Source: Polyangiaceae bacterium
GTDB taxonomy: Bacteria > Myxococcota_A > Polyangia > Polyangiales > Polyangiaceae
DNA: 64,000 nt
NCBI GenBank assembly: GCA_016712345.1
Contig: JADJRH010000002.1
Location: 558,001 to 622,000, forward strand
Direction of reading: 5' to 3'
Of this stretch, positions 1 through 7,917 are shown piece by piece. The position numbers and the translations under genes were made by a program. Below the pieces are notes generated by a model that was not told the DNA's origin, made no database searches, and saw only the letters and a program-made list of their open reading frames with translations. The stretch's first letter is position 1, and each line of letters starts with the position of its first letter.

Positions 1-3
1 CCG

Positions 4-1386
4 ATGAATGCGCGCCTGCCTGTGGTAAAAGTCGCCGCAATGCGAACCGCAGCACCTGTTTTGCCCGGCTCCTCCCACACGCTTGAATCACCGATTGACC
101 GAGCATTGTCGCTCTTGTTTGCGAATGAACGCGAAGCGGCGCTCCGTTGGGCCGCGGCGATTGTCAAACACGATCCGCTCATGGCTACGGGGCTTGTTGT
201 CTGCGGGCGATTGTTAGGTGATTTGGGTCGACAAGAAGTGGGACGTGAAGCATGCAAGCTTGCTGTTTCGCGCGCGATCGATCTCGAAAATCTTCCCCTC
301 GCTGTTGTCGCGGCCCGACAGTTTGAAGAGTTGGGAGGCGATCCAAACTCCCTTCTTGATGAAATAGCAGAAGCGTTTTGTCGTGATTCACCGCGGCTTG
401 GTGAAGGGATGCCACCGCCCCCGCCGCTGCCTCCGGCGGAAAGTTTTCAACCGCTTCACGCCGTTCTCATGGGTGCATCGTTGCTCAACAAAGCCACCGA
501 GATCGTGCACGAAGCCCACCGGCAACATTTGACAGAAACCGCTCGTCCCGGCATCGCTCAGTTGCCTCTGTTTTCAAAGCTCGATTGCGCGGGTTTGCGA
601 GCACTCGTGGGCGCCTTTTCGGCCGAGTGGATTCCTGAAACAACGCGCGTTGTGGAGCAGGGATCGGAGGGCACCGATGCGTACTTTGTGGCCCGCGGTG
701 AACTCCACGCCGAGCGTGAACGCGACGGCGAAACGGTGACTTTGTCGCGCCTCACAAACGGTGCAGTGTTCGGTGAAATGGCGCTTTTGTCGCGTGCTCC
801 ACGCGCCGCCGGCGTCTTCGCGAGCCGACCTACCATTGTTGTTCGAGTGTCTCGCGACGCTCTCGACGGCGTGGTTTCAAAACACCCTGAAGTGGGTGAC
901 GAGTTGAGCGTTTTTGCGCGCGAAAGAATGGTTTCAAACCTCATTCGAATGAGCGAGCTTTTTGCCCTCGTTCGTGAAGAAGGTCGCAGCGCGCTCGTGG
1001 CCGGGTGTACACCTCGGCTCATTGAAAAAGGCCAGGTGCTCTTCTTTCGCGGCAGGCCGGCCGACGGTGTACACCTGATTGCTTCGGGTGAAGTGAGCCA
1101 AACCTCATTGGACGAGTCGGGTGAACCGCTGGTTCGAGGAACGCTCTCGGCCGGTGATGTTGTGGGGCATGACTCGTTGGTGCTGCGCCGCCCCATGGAG
1201 GTTGAAGTCGTGGCGCTTCACCCAACGGTCACGTTGTTTTTGTCAGAAGAAGATTTTCACGCGGTCATCGACAGCGAGCCGCGGATTTTGTTGGCGCTCT
1301 ACAAACTCGCGGTTCGAAGTGACAGCGACGCCAAAACCATCCGCGAAGAAGCCACCACCGTGGTTGATGACTCTGTACTCGTTTAG
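4..1386 (+). CDS. Cyclic nucleotide-binding domain protein (tandem CNB)
   Basis: A 460-residue protein with two cyclic-nucleotide-binding folds. The first, about residues 185-300, carries a good phosphate-binding cassette (FGEMALLSRAPRAA). The second, about 318-435, is degenerate at the same place (VGHDSLVLRRPMEVEV), so it probably does not bind nucleotide in the usual way. Residues 40-125 look helical and TPR-like, followed by a proline run near 135-145. No DNA-binding or catalytic domain follows, so a regulatory or scaffold role is inferred. The ATG lies three bases from the window edge, so a longer start outside the window cannot be excluded. Downstream lies mobile-element debris, not an operon partner. 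Confidence 0.85.
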   Translation: MNARLPVVKVAAMRTAAPVLPGSSHTLESPIDRALSLLFANEREAALRWAAAIVKHDPLMATGLVVCGRLLGDLGRQEVGREACKLAVSRAIDLENLPLAVVAARQFEELGGDPNSLLDEIAEAFCRDSPRLGEGMPPPPPLPPAESFQPLHAVLMGASLLNKATEIVHEAHRQHLTETARPGIAQLPLFSKLDCAGLRALVGAFSAEWIPETTRVVEQGSEGTDAYFVARGELHAERERDGETVTLSRLTNGAVFGEMALLSRAPRAAGVFASRPTIVVRVSRDALDGVVSKHPEVGDELSVFARERMVSNLIRMSELFALVREEGRSALVAGCTPRLIEKGQVLFFRGRPADGVHLIASGEVSQTSLDESGEPLVRGTLSAGDVVGHDSLVLRRPMEVEVVALHPTVTLFLSEEDFHAVIDSEPRILLALYKLAVRSDSDAKTIREEATTVVDDSVLV

Positions 1387-1432
1387 ATCTTTGTGTACTC
1401 ATGGTAACCGCCGCCACCACGCAACCACCGGG

Positions 1433-1482
1433 CGTGTTTCGATGCGTGTGACGTCTCTTCACCGCGAAAATCACGGAGGAGC
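1433..1482. repeat. Degenerate copy of a dispersed repeat edge
   Basis: The stretch ending in TGTGACGTCTCTTCACC followed by CACGGAG matches, in opposite orientation, the outer edge of the large inverted repeat at 17041-17265. Two diverged copies in 64 kb suggest a dispersed non-coding repeat family. The copy here is partial. Confidence 0.5.
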
Positions 1483-1484
1483 CG

Positions 1485-1633
1485 TATTGACTGTCAAGGG
1501 GCGTGAGCGAAGGCGCTCGTAGAACGCTCGAACGATTGGGTTGAAGCCCAACGCGGCGACGATCGCCATGTGGAGGACGCAGCGTACGTCTGCGCGCCAC
1601 CGCGAATTGGCGGCGTTCAGGTCATCGGCTTCA
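1485..1633 (-). pseudogene. IS110-family transposase C-terminal fragment
   Basis: Reading the minus strand from about 1633 gives an open frame containing VRCVLHMAIVAALGFNP and IVRAFYERLRSR. These resemble the C-terminal Transposase_20 region of IS110/IS116/IS902 transposases (R-x-x-L-Y-M-A-x-x-x-A-x-x-x-N-P-x-x-x-A-F-Y-x-R-L). No N-terminal DEDD catalytic domain is present nearby, so this is a scrap. It abuts the end of the SUKH gene, suggesting that mobile-element activity shaped this end of the RHS locus. Identification is by pattern recognition and is moderately certain. Confidence 0.5.
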
Positions 1634-2077
1634 ACGATCGGGATTCAGTTCCAGCTTCTCAACCAGCCATTCTAAGAACGTTCCCGCCTCGACTTGCGGA
1701 CGCTGTGCCGTCGAGTCTTCGTGATCCCAAAAAACTACCTCTTGCCTGGGCGAGCCAGTGTCCAAACACGAGAGGTTTCCAGCCCCATCGTTCATTAGCG
1801 GCAAAAGATTGTGCGGCAGCGGTGGCTGCATAGCGCCGCGCTCGCTGACCGTAATTTCTACCAGGTTCAGGTGAAATGGGACGTCGGAACCCAGTCCATA
1901 AACTTCCTTACCTTCCCACTCCAACCAACCAAATGCAGCCAAAAACGCGCGGTAGTCTCCGGTAATACGCGTACCCAACTCAGACTCGGCACGCCCGATT
2001 TCAGACTCTGTAGCTCCGACGCCAACGCGCGCGGAAGGAGCGGATCTGAGTGTATTCTCAAGTTCTTGAAAAGTCAC
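1631..2077 (-). CDS. SMI1/KNR4 (SUKH) family immunity protein
   Basis: A 148-residue protein with the SUKH signature: a Glu-rich start (ATESEIGRAESELGTRI), then a DYRAFLAAFGW segment and a conserved G-x-G turn (YGLGSD). SUKH proteins are the commonest immunity proteins of contact-dependent and RHS polymorphic toxins, binding and blocking the toxin domain in the cytoplasm. It begins 9 bases after the stop of the RHS C-terminal fragment on the same strand, the classic toxin-immunity order. It appears intact although the toxin gene upstream is broken. The match to this particular HNH-type toxin is inferred from position. Confidence 0.85.
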   Translation of the reverse strand: MTFQELENTLRSAPSARVGVGATESEIGRAESELGTRITGDYRAFLAAFGWLEWEGKEVYGLGSDVPFHLNLVEITVSERGAMQPPLPHNLLPLMNDGAGNLSCLDTGSPRQEVVFWDHEDSTAQRPQVEAGTFLEWLVEKLELNPDR

Positions 2078-2086
2078 CGGCAGACC

Positions 2087-5000
2087 TCACGGCAGGTTGG
2101 GGTGGTTTACTCGGTAATTGTCGCCAAGCCGATGCTCGGTTCTTGTCAACGGCCTAAGATTGCCGAAGTCGTTTGTACCACCTTCGGCGAGCGGTTTGTA
2201 GTGGTGCAATTCCATGCGAAAGCCATCGGATCCTATTGGAGCATTGCCCTTCATCATGTCTTCAAGCTGTGCTGGAGTGTACTTCCCGGGATTCGTTGCG
2301 GCTTCGTTCTTCCAAAACTTCGGCTTGACCGACGCAAACTCCTTGCGCGCTGCCTTGAGCGCTTCGCCGCTCACTCGGGGCTGCGCCGAATCCGGGGGCG
2401 TCGCGCCTGACATCGACATCCACGCGTTGATTCCCGCCAGAATGTTTCCCGCTCCACCCACCACCCCAACGGTAGAAATAGCAATTGCCGGCACTCCAAC
2501 GGCCGCACCGACCCCCGTCACGGTCGCCGCGCCGCCGAAGATCTCCCCACCAAGCGACATGGCTGTGGTGTACAAACCGCCGCCGATCATCCCAAGCGCC
2601 TTGCCGCGCTCAAAGTACACCGAACGGCGCTCGACCAACCCCTCTGCGAGGGCTGCTTCTTCGGCCACCCCAGCACCGGGTACAATGCCCAAAAGCGCAC
2701 CGTTAAACCCGCCAGCCATTGTCTGAAGAACGGGATGATTATACCAAGGCTCGTCTTCCGCTTCTTCGTCAGGTTCGGCCGTTATGTCTTCCGATCCCGT
2801 AGTGTCCACGTCGGTATTCGGCTCACCTACCCCGTGTTCCGTCTCTTTCTTGGGTTTCTCTTCCTTGGGCGGTCCGGCCTTTATTCCCGGTACAGAAATC
2901 TCCACAAACCCATTGGGGCCCACGGGTAGAGACGCTTCGCGCTGAGGTTCACCGTCAAATCCGCTTGGGTCAGTATACGTCAACGGATTGTTGAAAACAT
3001 AACTGTACGGGTTCCACGCTTGGCTGAATGTCCAATCCTGCACAATTGGGTCGGTGCTCACAAACCTACCCAACTTGGGATCAAACATCCGCCCTTTCAT
3101 GTTCACGAGGCCGATTTCCCCATCATCTTCGTGACCGGCAAATCCAAGCGAAGTCGAATCTGGAAAACTCGCCGGCACTGGAGCGCCCCATTCAGGATTG
3201 CGCCGTTGGCCAAAGGCATCGTAGCTGCGCCGCGCGGTGACCTTACCATCGGCGTCGGTGAGTGCATCCACCGATCCCAAATGGTCGGTGTGCACATACG
3301 TTGTGCCCGGTTGATTCCCTCCCCGCGTGACAATCGCGATCACTCGTTCAGGGGAGCGCACATAAAACCGCTCGGTGATCGCGTTCGCGGCGTCTTTGAC
3401 ACGTTCGTACAGGTCTACGAAATAAAGCGTTTCATGCGTTGTGGTTGTTTTGCGTACGCGTTTTTGGTCGCCGTCATACCCAAAGGTGATCTCCCCATTC
3501 GGCTGGGTGATCGTCCTGGGTAGGTCAAATGCGGTGTACGCGACCTTCACCCCTCCGGGGCGAGCCGTTTGGTTTCCGGTCGCGTCGTACTGGTATGCGG
3601 CGCCTCCCGCGGTTGTTGCACCGTGAGGATGGGCGGGGTCGTTATACTCCAGCGCGCCCACGTCTGACTTGTATGTCAGATTGCCATTCGGCGCGTATTG
3701 GTAACTCCAATCACAAGGCGCTGAAAGGTCTTCTTGCGCGGAGAAATACGAGCACGTCAGCCGCTCAAGCGCGTCGTACCTGAATCGCTCGGTGGTGTGT
3801 TGCGGTTGCAAATCATCGGTGCGGCTTTTCAGGTTGAGGCGCGCATCCCATTCAACCTCCAAACTTTGCACCAAACCCGCTGCGTTTTCTGTGGTGATGC
3901 TTTTCAAGCGCTGTTGCGCGGAGAAATAGGTTCGATGGGTAGTGGAAACCCCATTGCCCATTTGTTCCTGCGCAAACCTTCCCGCATCGTCTACCCCAGT
4001 GAGTTGCCAGTAGGTCAAGTCGCTGTTTCGGTCTTGCACCTTACGGGTAAACCCGTGCGCGTCATACTCTTGGACCACTGCGAAAGGTGCGCTGCTCTTG
4101 ACTGTTGGGTAGGTCAGCGATTCCATGCGGCCGAAGAGATCATAACCGATCTTTCCTGCCATCGCGGGGCTGCTCCCTATCACCTCCAAGCTGACACTTT
4201 CTACCCTTCCTAATTTGTCATAGGTGTACGTTTTTTCTGCGTCGATACTCTTTACATGGTGGATCTTCCCTTTTCCGTTCGGGGCCGTGTCGTATGTCCA
4301 CGTTGTGATTTCGGTGGTAGCCCCCAAATCGTCGAGGCGCTTCGTCACTCGACCGATCGGGTCACGCTCGAAGGTGGTTTCATTTCCAAGGGCGTCTACC
4401 AATGAAACCAACTCACCAAACGAGTTGTAGGATTGCTTCGCCGTTCCCTTGTCAGGGTCCACCGTGGCGATCGGTCTACCCATCGCATCGAATGTGGTGA
4501 GCGTGGCGGCCCCGTCGGGCCCGGTCACTTTTACCATTCGACCAAAGGGGCCGTAGGTGTACATCGTCACGCCGTTGGCCGCGTCGGTGACGGCGATCTT
4601 TCTACCCAAGGCGTCGTTTTCTGCGATGCTCACGTTTCCAAGCGGATCGGTCGTCTTGATGGTCAGTCCATCAAACTCGGTTTCTGTGGTGGCGCCGAAT
4701 GCCGCCGTGCGTTTGACCTCGCGACCTAACCCGTCGGTGACAAATGTTTCCCATTCGACTTTGTTCTCGGGCGCGTCTTCGCGAATGGGAATGGACCTTC
4801 GGGAAACTCTACTCGTCAACCGATCATATTCGAATCGTTGCGCGCCGAACCCCAAAAAGCCTTGCGCCACGAATACCCGTCCATCTCGGTACCGCAAGCT
4901 ATACCGCCGCTCACCATCCACCCCATCAAATAGCCTGTAGCCGGAAACGACGCGGCGCGCGCCAACGCTGCACCGTCGCGGGTAGGTGCACTCGTTGGCC

Positions 5001-5386
5001 TTGTCCCATCGCGAAAGGTAGAGCGCGCTCTCGTTGGACAAGGCGCCTGAATCGGTATTCGCTGTGATGGTAGAATCGGTCAGGTGTCCATACGAAATGC
5101 TCACATCCGGCACATATTCAGGATCGGTGGGGTCGTGCGGGTTAGAGCCCTGATGTACACCGATCAATAGGTCTTGATCGCGCGCTTGATTTTCGAAAAT
5201 GTGGAGCTTGCCACTCAACCAAATGGCAACATCCGAAGCTCCATCGCCGTTCAGATCGCCGATGCGCGGCCCGTGAGGATCGGCGAGAGTGACCGCTTCA
5301 CCCAAGAGCGGTTCAAATGGAATGCCCGATGGTTCGATGGTAAACGTGGCCGTCGATCGGATGCCCGGTTGTGCAATGAGAAACAC
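2087..5386 (-). CDS. RHS repeat protein, C-terminal fragment with HNH-like toxin
   Basis: This 1,099-residue open frame starts at a GTG only by default; its frame continues upstream to the TGA at 5450. It holds an FG-GAP repeat (IGDLNGDGASDVAIW), many YD repeats (such as TDPLGN and YDAFGQRR), then the RHS core end (GRMFDPKLGRFVSTDP, YSYVFNNPLTYTDPSGFD, near residue 810). A variable region follows with Glu/Lys-rich and glycine-rich hydrophobic stretches. The last 90 residues (about 1010-1099) contain MELHHYKPLAEGG, NLRPLTRTEHR and NYRVNHP, the pattern of HNH/endonuclease VII-type nuclease toxins of the LHH/WHH type. Substrate DNA is inferred from the family. The SUKH gene follows directly. Confidence 0.8.
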   Translation of the reverse strand: MFLIAQPGIRSTATFTIEPSGIPFEPLLGEAVTLADPHGPRIGDLNGDGASDVAIWLSGKLHIFENQARDQDLLIGVHQGSNPHDPTDPEYVPDVSISYGHLTDSTITANTDSGALSNESALYLSRWDKANECTYPRRCSVGARRVVSGYRLFDGVDGERRYSLRYRDGRVFVAQGFLGFGAQRFEYDRLTSRVSRRSIPIREDAPENKVEWETFVTDGLGREVKRTAAFGATTETEFDGLTIKTTDPLGNVSIAENDALGRKIAVTDAANGVTMYTYGPFGRMVKVTGPDGAATLTTFDAMGRPIATVDPDKGTAKQSYNSFGELVSLVDALGNETTFERDPIGRVTKRLDDLGATTEITTWTYDTAPNGKGKIHHVKSIDAEKTYTYDKLGRVESVSLEVIGSSPAMAGKIGYDLFGRMESLTYPTVKSSAPFAVVQEYDAHGFTRKVQDRNSDLTYWQLTGVDDAGRFAQEQMGNGVSTTHRTYFSAQQRLKSITTENAAGLVQSLEVEWDARLNLKSRTDDLQPQHTTERFRYDALERLTCSYFSAQEDLSAPCDWSYQYAPNGNLTYKSDVGALEYNDPAHPHGATTAGGAAYQYDATGNQTARPGGVKVAYTAFDLPRTITQPNGEITFGYDGDQKRVRKTTTTHETLYFVDLYERVKDAANAITERFYVRSPERVIAIVTRGGNQPGTTYVHTDHLGSVDALTDADGKVTARRSYDAFGQRRNPEWGAPVPASFPDSTSLGFAGHEDDGEIGLVNMKGRMFDPKLGRFVSTDPIVQDWTFSQAWNPYSYVFNNPLTYTDPSGFDGEPQREASLPVGPNGFVEISVPGIKAGPPKEEKPKKETEHGVGEPNTDVDTTGSEDITAEPDEEAEDEPWYNHPVLQTMAGGFNGALLGIVPGAGVAEEAALAEGLVERRSVYFERGKALGMIGGGLYTTAMSLGGEIFGGAATVTGVGAAVGVPAIAISTVGVVGGAGNILAGINAWMSMSGATPPDSAQPRVSGEALKAARKEFASVKPKFWKNEAATNPGKYTPAQLEDMMKGNAPIGSDGFRMELHHYKPLAEGGTNDFGNLRPLTRTEHRLGDNYRVNHPNLP

Positions 5387-5414
5387 CCATTCAGGCGGTT
5401 CTCCACTTGCGCCG

Positions 5415-5558
5415 AGGTGGCTGGTGTTTTTCGTGACGAGCAGCCCCGATCACGCGTCCGAGCGAGAACCGGAGCGGAACATACGCTGCGTATTTGAGCA
5501 CCGGAAGCGCAGCGAGGACGCGTCAGCGGGGCGCGCAGTAGAAAAACACCAGCCACCT
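5415..5558. repeat. 144-bp palindromic insertion element in the RHS gene
   Basis: Ends are an 18-bp perfect inverted repeat (5415-5432 AGGTGGCTGGTGTTTTTC and its complement at 5541-5558). The interior is an imperfect palindrome around ATACG-CTG-CGTAT at 5481-5493, with matching CCCCG, ACGCGTCC and CCGG blocks on both arms. The length is 144, a multiple of three, so the flanking RHS frame is kept, but it introduces a TGA at 5450-5452. No ORF of its own. It resembles a small non-autonomous palindromic element. Confidence 0.75.
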
Positions 5559-7291
5559 AGTCCATCGGCGAACATGGGTACGAGAAGATCTTGCCTGCCG
5601 TCTCCGTTGGCGTCGATTGGGGTTGCAAAGCGGAAAAGCGCATCCTGCCCGCCGTAACCGCCACCATCCAAACTGAGCTGCGAGGGTACAAAACCGTTGC
5701 CCGTGTTGAGGAGTGTATAGAGCCGGCCGTTCGAAAAACCTGACTCTACTGCATCGGGTAGACCATCCCCGTTCACATCGAGAAACACTACGCGTCCACC
5801 TGGGGCGGGAATGGGTAGATTTGTTTCGCGAATTTCCCACGTGCCGTTTTCGTTGCGGGAGAGCGCTTCGTAATACACACCCTGAATTTCAGATCCATCA
5901 CCTGCCACTTCAAGCGGCACCACAAGAAGATTTGTTTTGCCGTCCCCGTCGATGTCAGCCGTTTTCAGGTCGACGTCGCATCGGTATAATTCGAGCGCTT
6001 CGATCACTTCTCCCGAGGGGTCAAATCCCATCGGGGAGCCACCTTGCGCCGGGTTCCAGCGGTGCACCTTCCATTCAGGTTTGGAAGGGTCACCGGTGAG
6101 TGAGTCACTGTGATCGGTGCATTGGATCAAGTCGGCAACGCGATTGCCGTCGATGTCGGCCAAGTGCATGGAGCCGTTTTTGTTAGACAACGCGGGTGGT
6201 ACAGGTTGGGCGCCGATGCCAAAGGGGCGAGCGATCCCTGTGTCTACCATGTCAAATGTGGGGGTGTTGGGTCCGGCTTGAGGGGCGGGTTTGGCGATTA
6301 AGATCTTCCATGTCACACCCTGTTGGTAGATGTCATGGAGTAGAATGTCTTTGCGGCCGTCTTGGTTGTAATCAATGACGGTGCCAAATTCGGGCTGCAG
6401 TTGGGGAGGGTCGGCGGAACCGGTTGGATCGGCCACAAACACGTCACTTTGGATGTAAGGAACGGTCAGATCTGAAAAGGTGACACTTTCACCGGGCAAG
6501 GTGCCATTGTGGAAAAGCCGCCATTCTGTGATCGGGTTTGCAGGGGTAGAAAGGGCGGGATGGGTGTCAGGGATTAACACGTCGTCCATCCCATCGCCGT
6601 CCATATCCACAAGCATTGGGCTTGCCTTGCGGGACGTGGGCGAATCGAGAGCGGTGGGGTGATCGATAAAGCCTTTTTCGCCGGTGGAGTATGAAAAAAG
6701 CGTTGCGGGTTTACAGACTCCATCCGCCGCACATTCTTCTATTTTTGTGAGTAAGGTGCGGCCGGTGGTTTCGCTCCGTGTGTACTCCAAATCTACCCAT
6801 GTGACCAATTCTTCATCGGGGCCGACCATTTGGATCTCGTTGAGTTGTAAAGAGCGTTGCACCCCCATCCCATGGGAAAAAGAAAGCCTCGTTTGTTCGG
6901 GCTTGCGTTGCGCGTACACAAACTTGACGGCCCGTGTCGGTTCAAGCGCGGGCGTGCCGTCAAATTGGGTATACCGAATTTCATCAAGGGCATATTCGGC
7001 GGTGTACTCATCGGCATCGGCGAAACAATACCCGTATGTCAACGCATTGCCGCGGCCGTCATGGGTTTTGGCAGCTAGCCAAGCGCGGGTAGAATTGTTG
7101 GGTCCGCGCGGTCTTGTCGCTGCGCTTCTACCATATTCGGTGATCACGCCATTCGGAGCGAACACTTCAAACCATTGCGGAACGCCCGCGCTAGGGGCAT
7201 AGCCTACCACTTTGACAAAGGTGTCGGGTAAGGTCCGGTATTCCACTTGTCCCGTTTCTTCGGCGACGATGACAAGCGGTTGACCATCCAA
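5450..7291 (-). CDS. SpvB/FG-GAP region of the interrupted RHS protein
   Basis: This is the middle fragment; the frame is open further upstream to about 7507 and includes the SpvB signature (AGIEPKIALAYNS, SLSGSSAITRCPKNIAQDG, then CLDGQPLVIV), so the TTG at 7291 is not a real start. It contains several Asp-rich Ca-binding FG-GAP-like repeats (DMDGDGMDDVLIPD, DYNQDGRKDILL, DIDGNRVADLI, DIDGDGKTNLLVV, DVNGDGLPDAVE, DANGDGRQDLLVPM). The last 35 or so residues before the TGA are encoded by the palindromic insertion and are not part of the ancestral protein. SpvB-like N-termini form the outer shell of Tc/RHS cages. Confidence 0.75.
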   Translation of the reverse strand: MDGQPLVIVAEETGQVEYRTLPDTFVKVVGYAPSAGVPQWFEVFAPNGVITEYGRSAATRPRGPNNSTRAWLAAKTHDGRGNALTYGYCFADADEYTAEYALDEIRYTQFDGTPALEPTRAVKFVYAQRKPEQTRLSFSHGMGVQRSLQLNEIQMVGPDEELVTWVDLEYTRSETTGRTLLTKIEECAADGVCKPATLFSYSTGEKGFIDHPTALDSPTSRKASPMLVDMDGDGMDDVLIPDTHPALSTPANPITEWRLFHNGTLPGESVTFSDLTVPYIQSDVFVADPTGSADPPQLQPEFGTVIDYNQDGRKDILLHDIYQQGVTWKILIAKPAPQAGPNTPTFDMVDTGIARPFGIGAQPVPPALSNKNGSMHLADIDGNRVADLIQCTDHSDSLTGDPSKPEWKVHRWNPAQGGSPMGFDPSGEVIEALELYRCDVDLKTADIDGDGKTNLLVVPLEVAGDGSEIQGVYYEALSRNENGTWEIRETNLPIPAPGGRVVFLDVNGDGLPDAVESGFSNGRLYTLLNTGNGFVPSQLSLDGGGYGGQDALFRFATPIDANGDGRQDLLVPMFADGLGGWCFSTARPADASSLRFRCSNTQRMFRSGSRSDA

Positions 7292-7488
7292 ACAAAGTTT
7301 GTCCTGACTGTCATACCTGACAGCGCGGATCTCCCCATCTTGGGCGATATTTTTGGGGCAACGCGTGATCGCCGATGAACCGCTGAGGGAAAAACCTTGA
7401 CCCGCTACACCGTCTCCCTCGGCGCTGTTGTAAGCGAGGGCAATTTTAGGTTCTATCCCAGCTCTACCCGCGGGAGTGGGTATAGGAA

Positions 7489-7782
7489 CTACAAAAGAAG
7501 CTTCACCGGTGGGGTGACAGAAAATGTCCCTTGTAAGCTACCGGCGGCGGCGGTTTCGCTTGCGGGCGAGGTGGGAAGTTTGGTAGCGCGCGTTTCGTGT
7601 TGGGGTACACATGCGATGATTTCACGCGGCGGCGGCGGGTCGCTCGTTATGCACGTGCATGCGCCTTGTGCAAACGAAAGGATGATCAGAAAGACCCACG
7701 GTATAAACCAAATCAAGCGCGAAAATGGCTTGTTCGGCGGGGGTTGGTTGCTGCCTAAAGGAGATGACGTTTGCACGTTCAT
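7489..7782 (-). pseudogene. N-terminal leader fragment of the RHS/SpvB gene
   Basis: The fragment begins at ATG 7782 (MNVQTSSPLG), preceded by AAAGGA. Residues 20-45 are a hydrophobic signal or anchor segment ending in Gly-Ala-Cys-Thr-Cys, so the protein is probably exported, possibly lipidated, though the lipobox is not canonical. It ends with GSLQGTFSVTP, the start of the SpvB domain, then runs into a stop after a one-base frameshift in a C run (plus-strand G run at 7511-7514). Reading one base over restores the expected SpvB sequence. An upstream in-frame ATG (7797) is less likely because the ribosome-binding site lies downstream of it. Confidence 0.6.
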
Positions 7783-7917
7783 GGCGCATCCTTTCATTTT
7801 GGAAGTATTATTAACCGCGTCGTATGTTCAGTGTAGAACCTCGCATGCGCAGAGTGTGCTTTGTTTGTTACGCAGTCAGATCAATCAACGCGTGGGCGTT
7901 GCGCGTCGCGCGGAGGG

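Larger units (their letters stand above)
2087..7782 (-). pseudogene. RHS/SpvB-type polymorphic toxin gene, interrupted
   Basis: Three consecutive minus-strand fragments form one gene of about 1,900 codons: a signal-anchor leader, an SpvB-like N-terminal region with FG-GAP/integrin repeats, an RHS/YD-repeat barrel and a C-terminal HNH-like nuclease. Two lesions break it. A one-base deletion in a C run near 7507-7514 shifts the frame where GTFSVTP should continue to TGEASFVVPIP. A 144-bp palindromic insertion (5415-5558) brings an in-frame TGA at 5450-5452. The frame before and after that TGA is the same, and removing exactly 144 bases would rejoin FADGLG to ASGEPPEW. Start chosen at 7782, where AAAGGA precedes ATG by a normal distance. 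The frameshift alone could be an assembly error. Confidence 0.8.

Noticed and set aside
5450..5452. TGA in the RHS gene as a second selenocysteine codon
   Set aside because: It lies inside the palindromic insertion, no Cys is expected there, and the surrounding residues are encoded by the insertion rather than the protein family.
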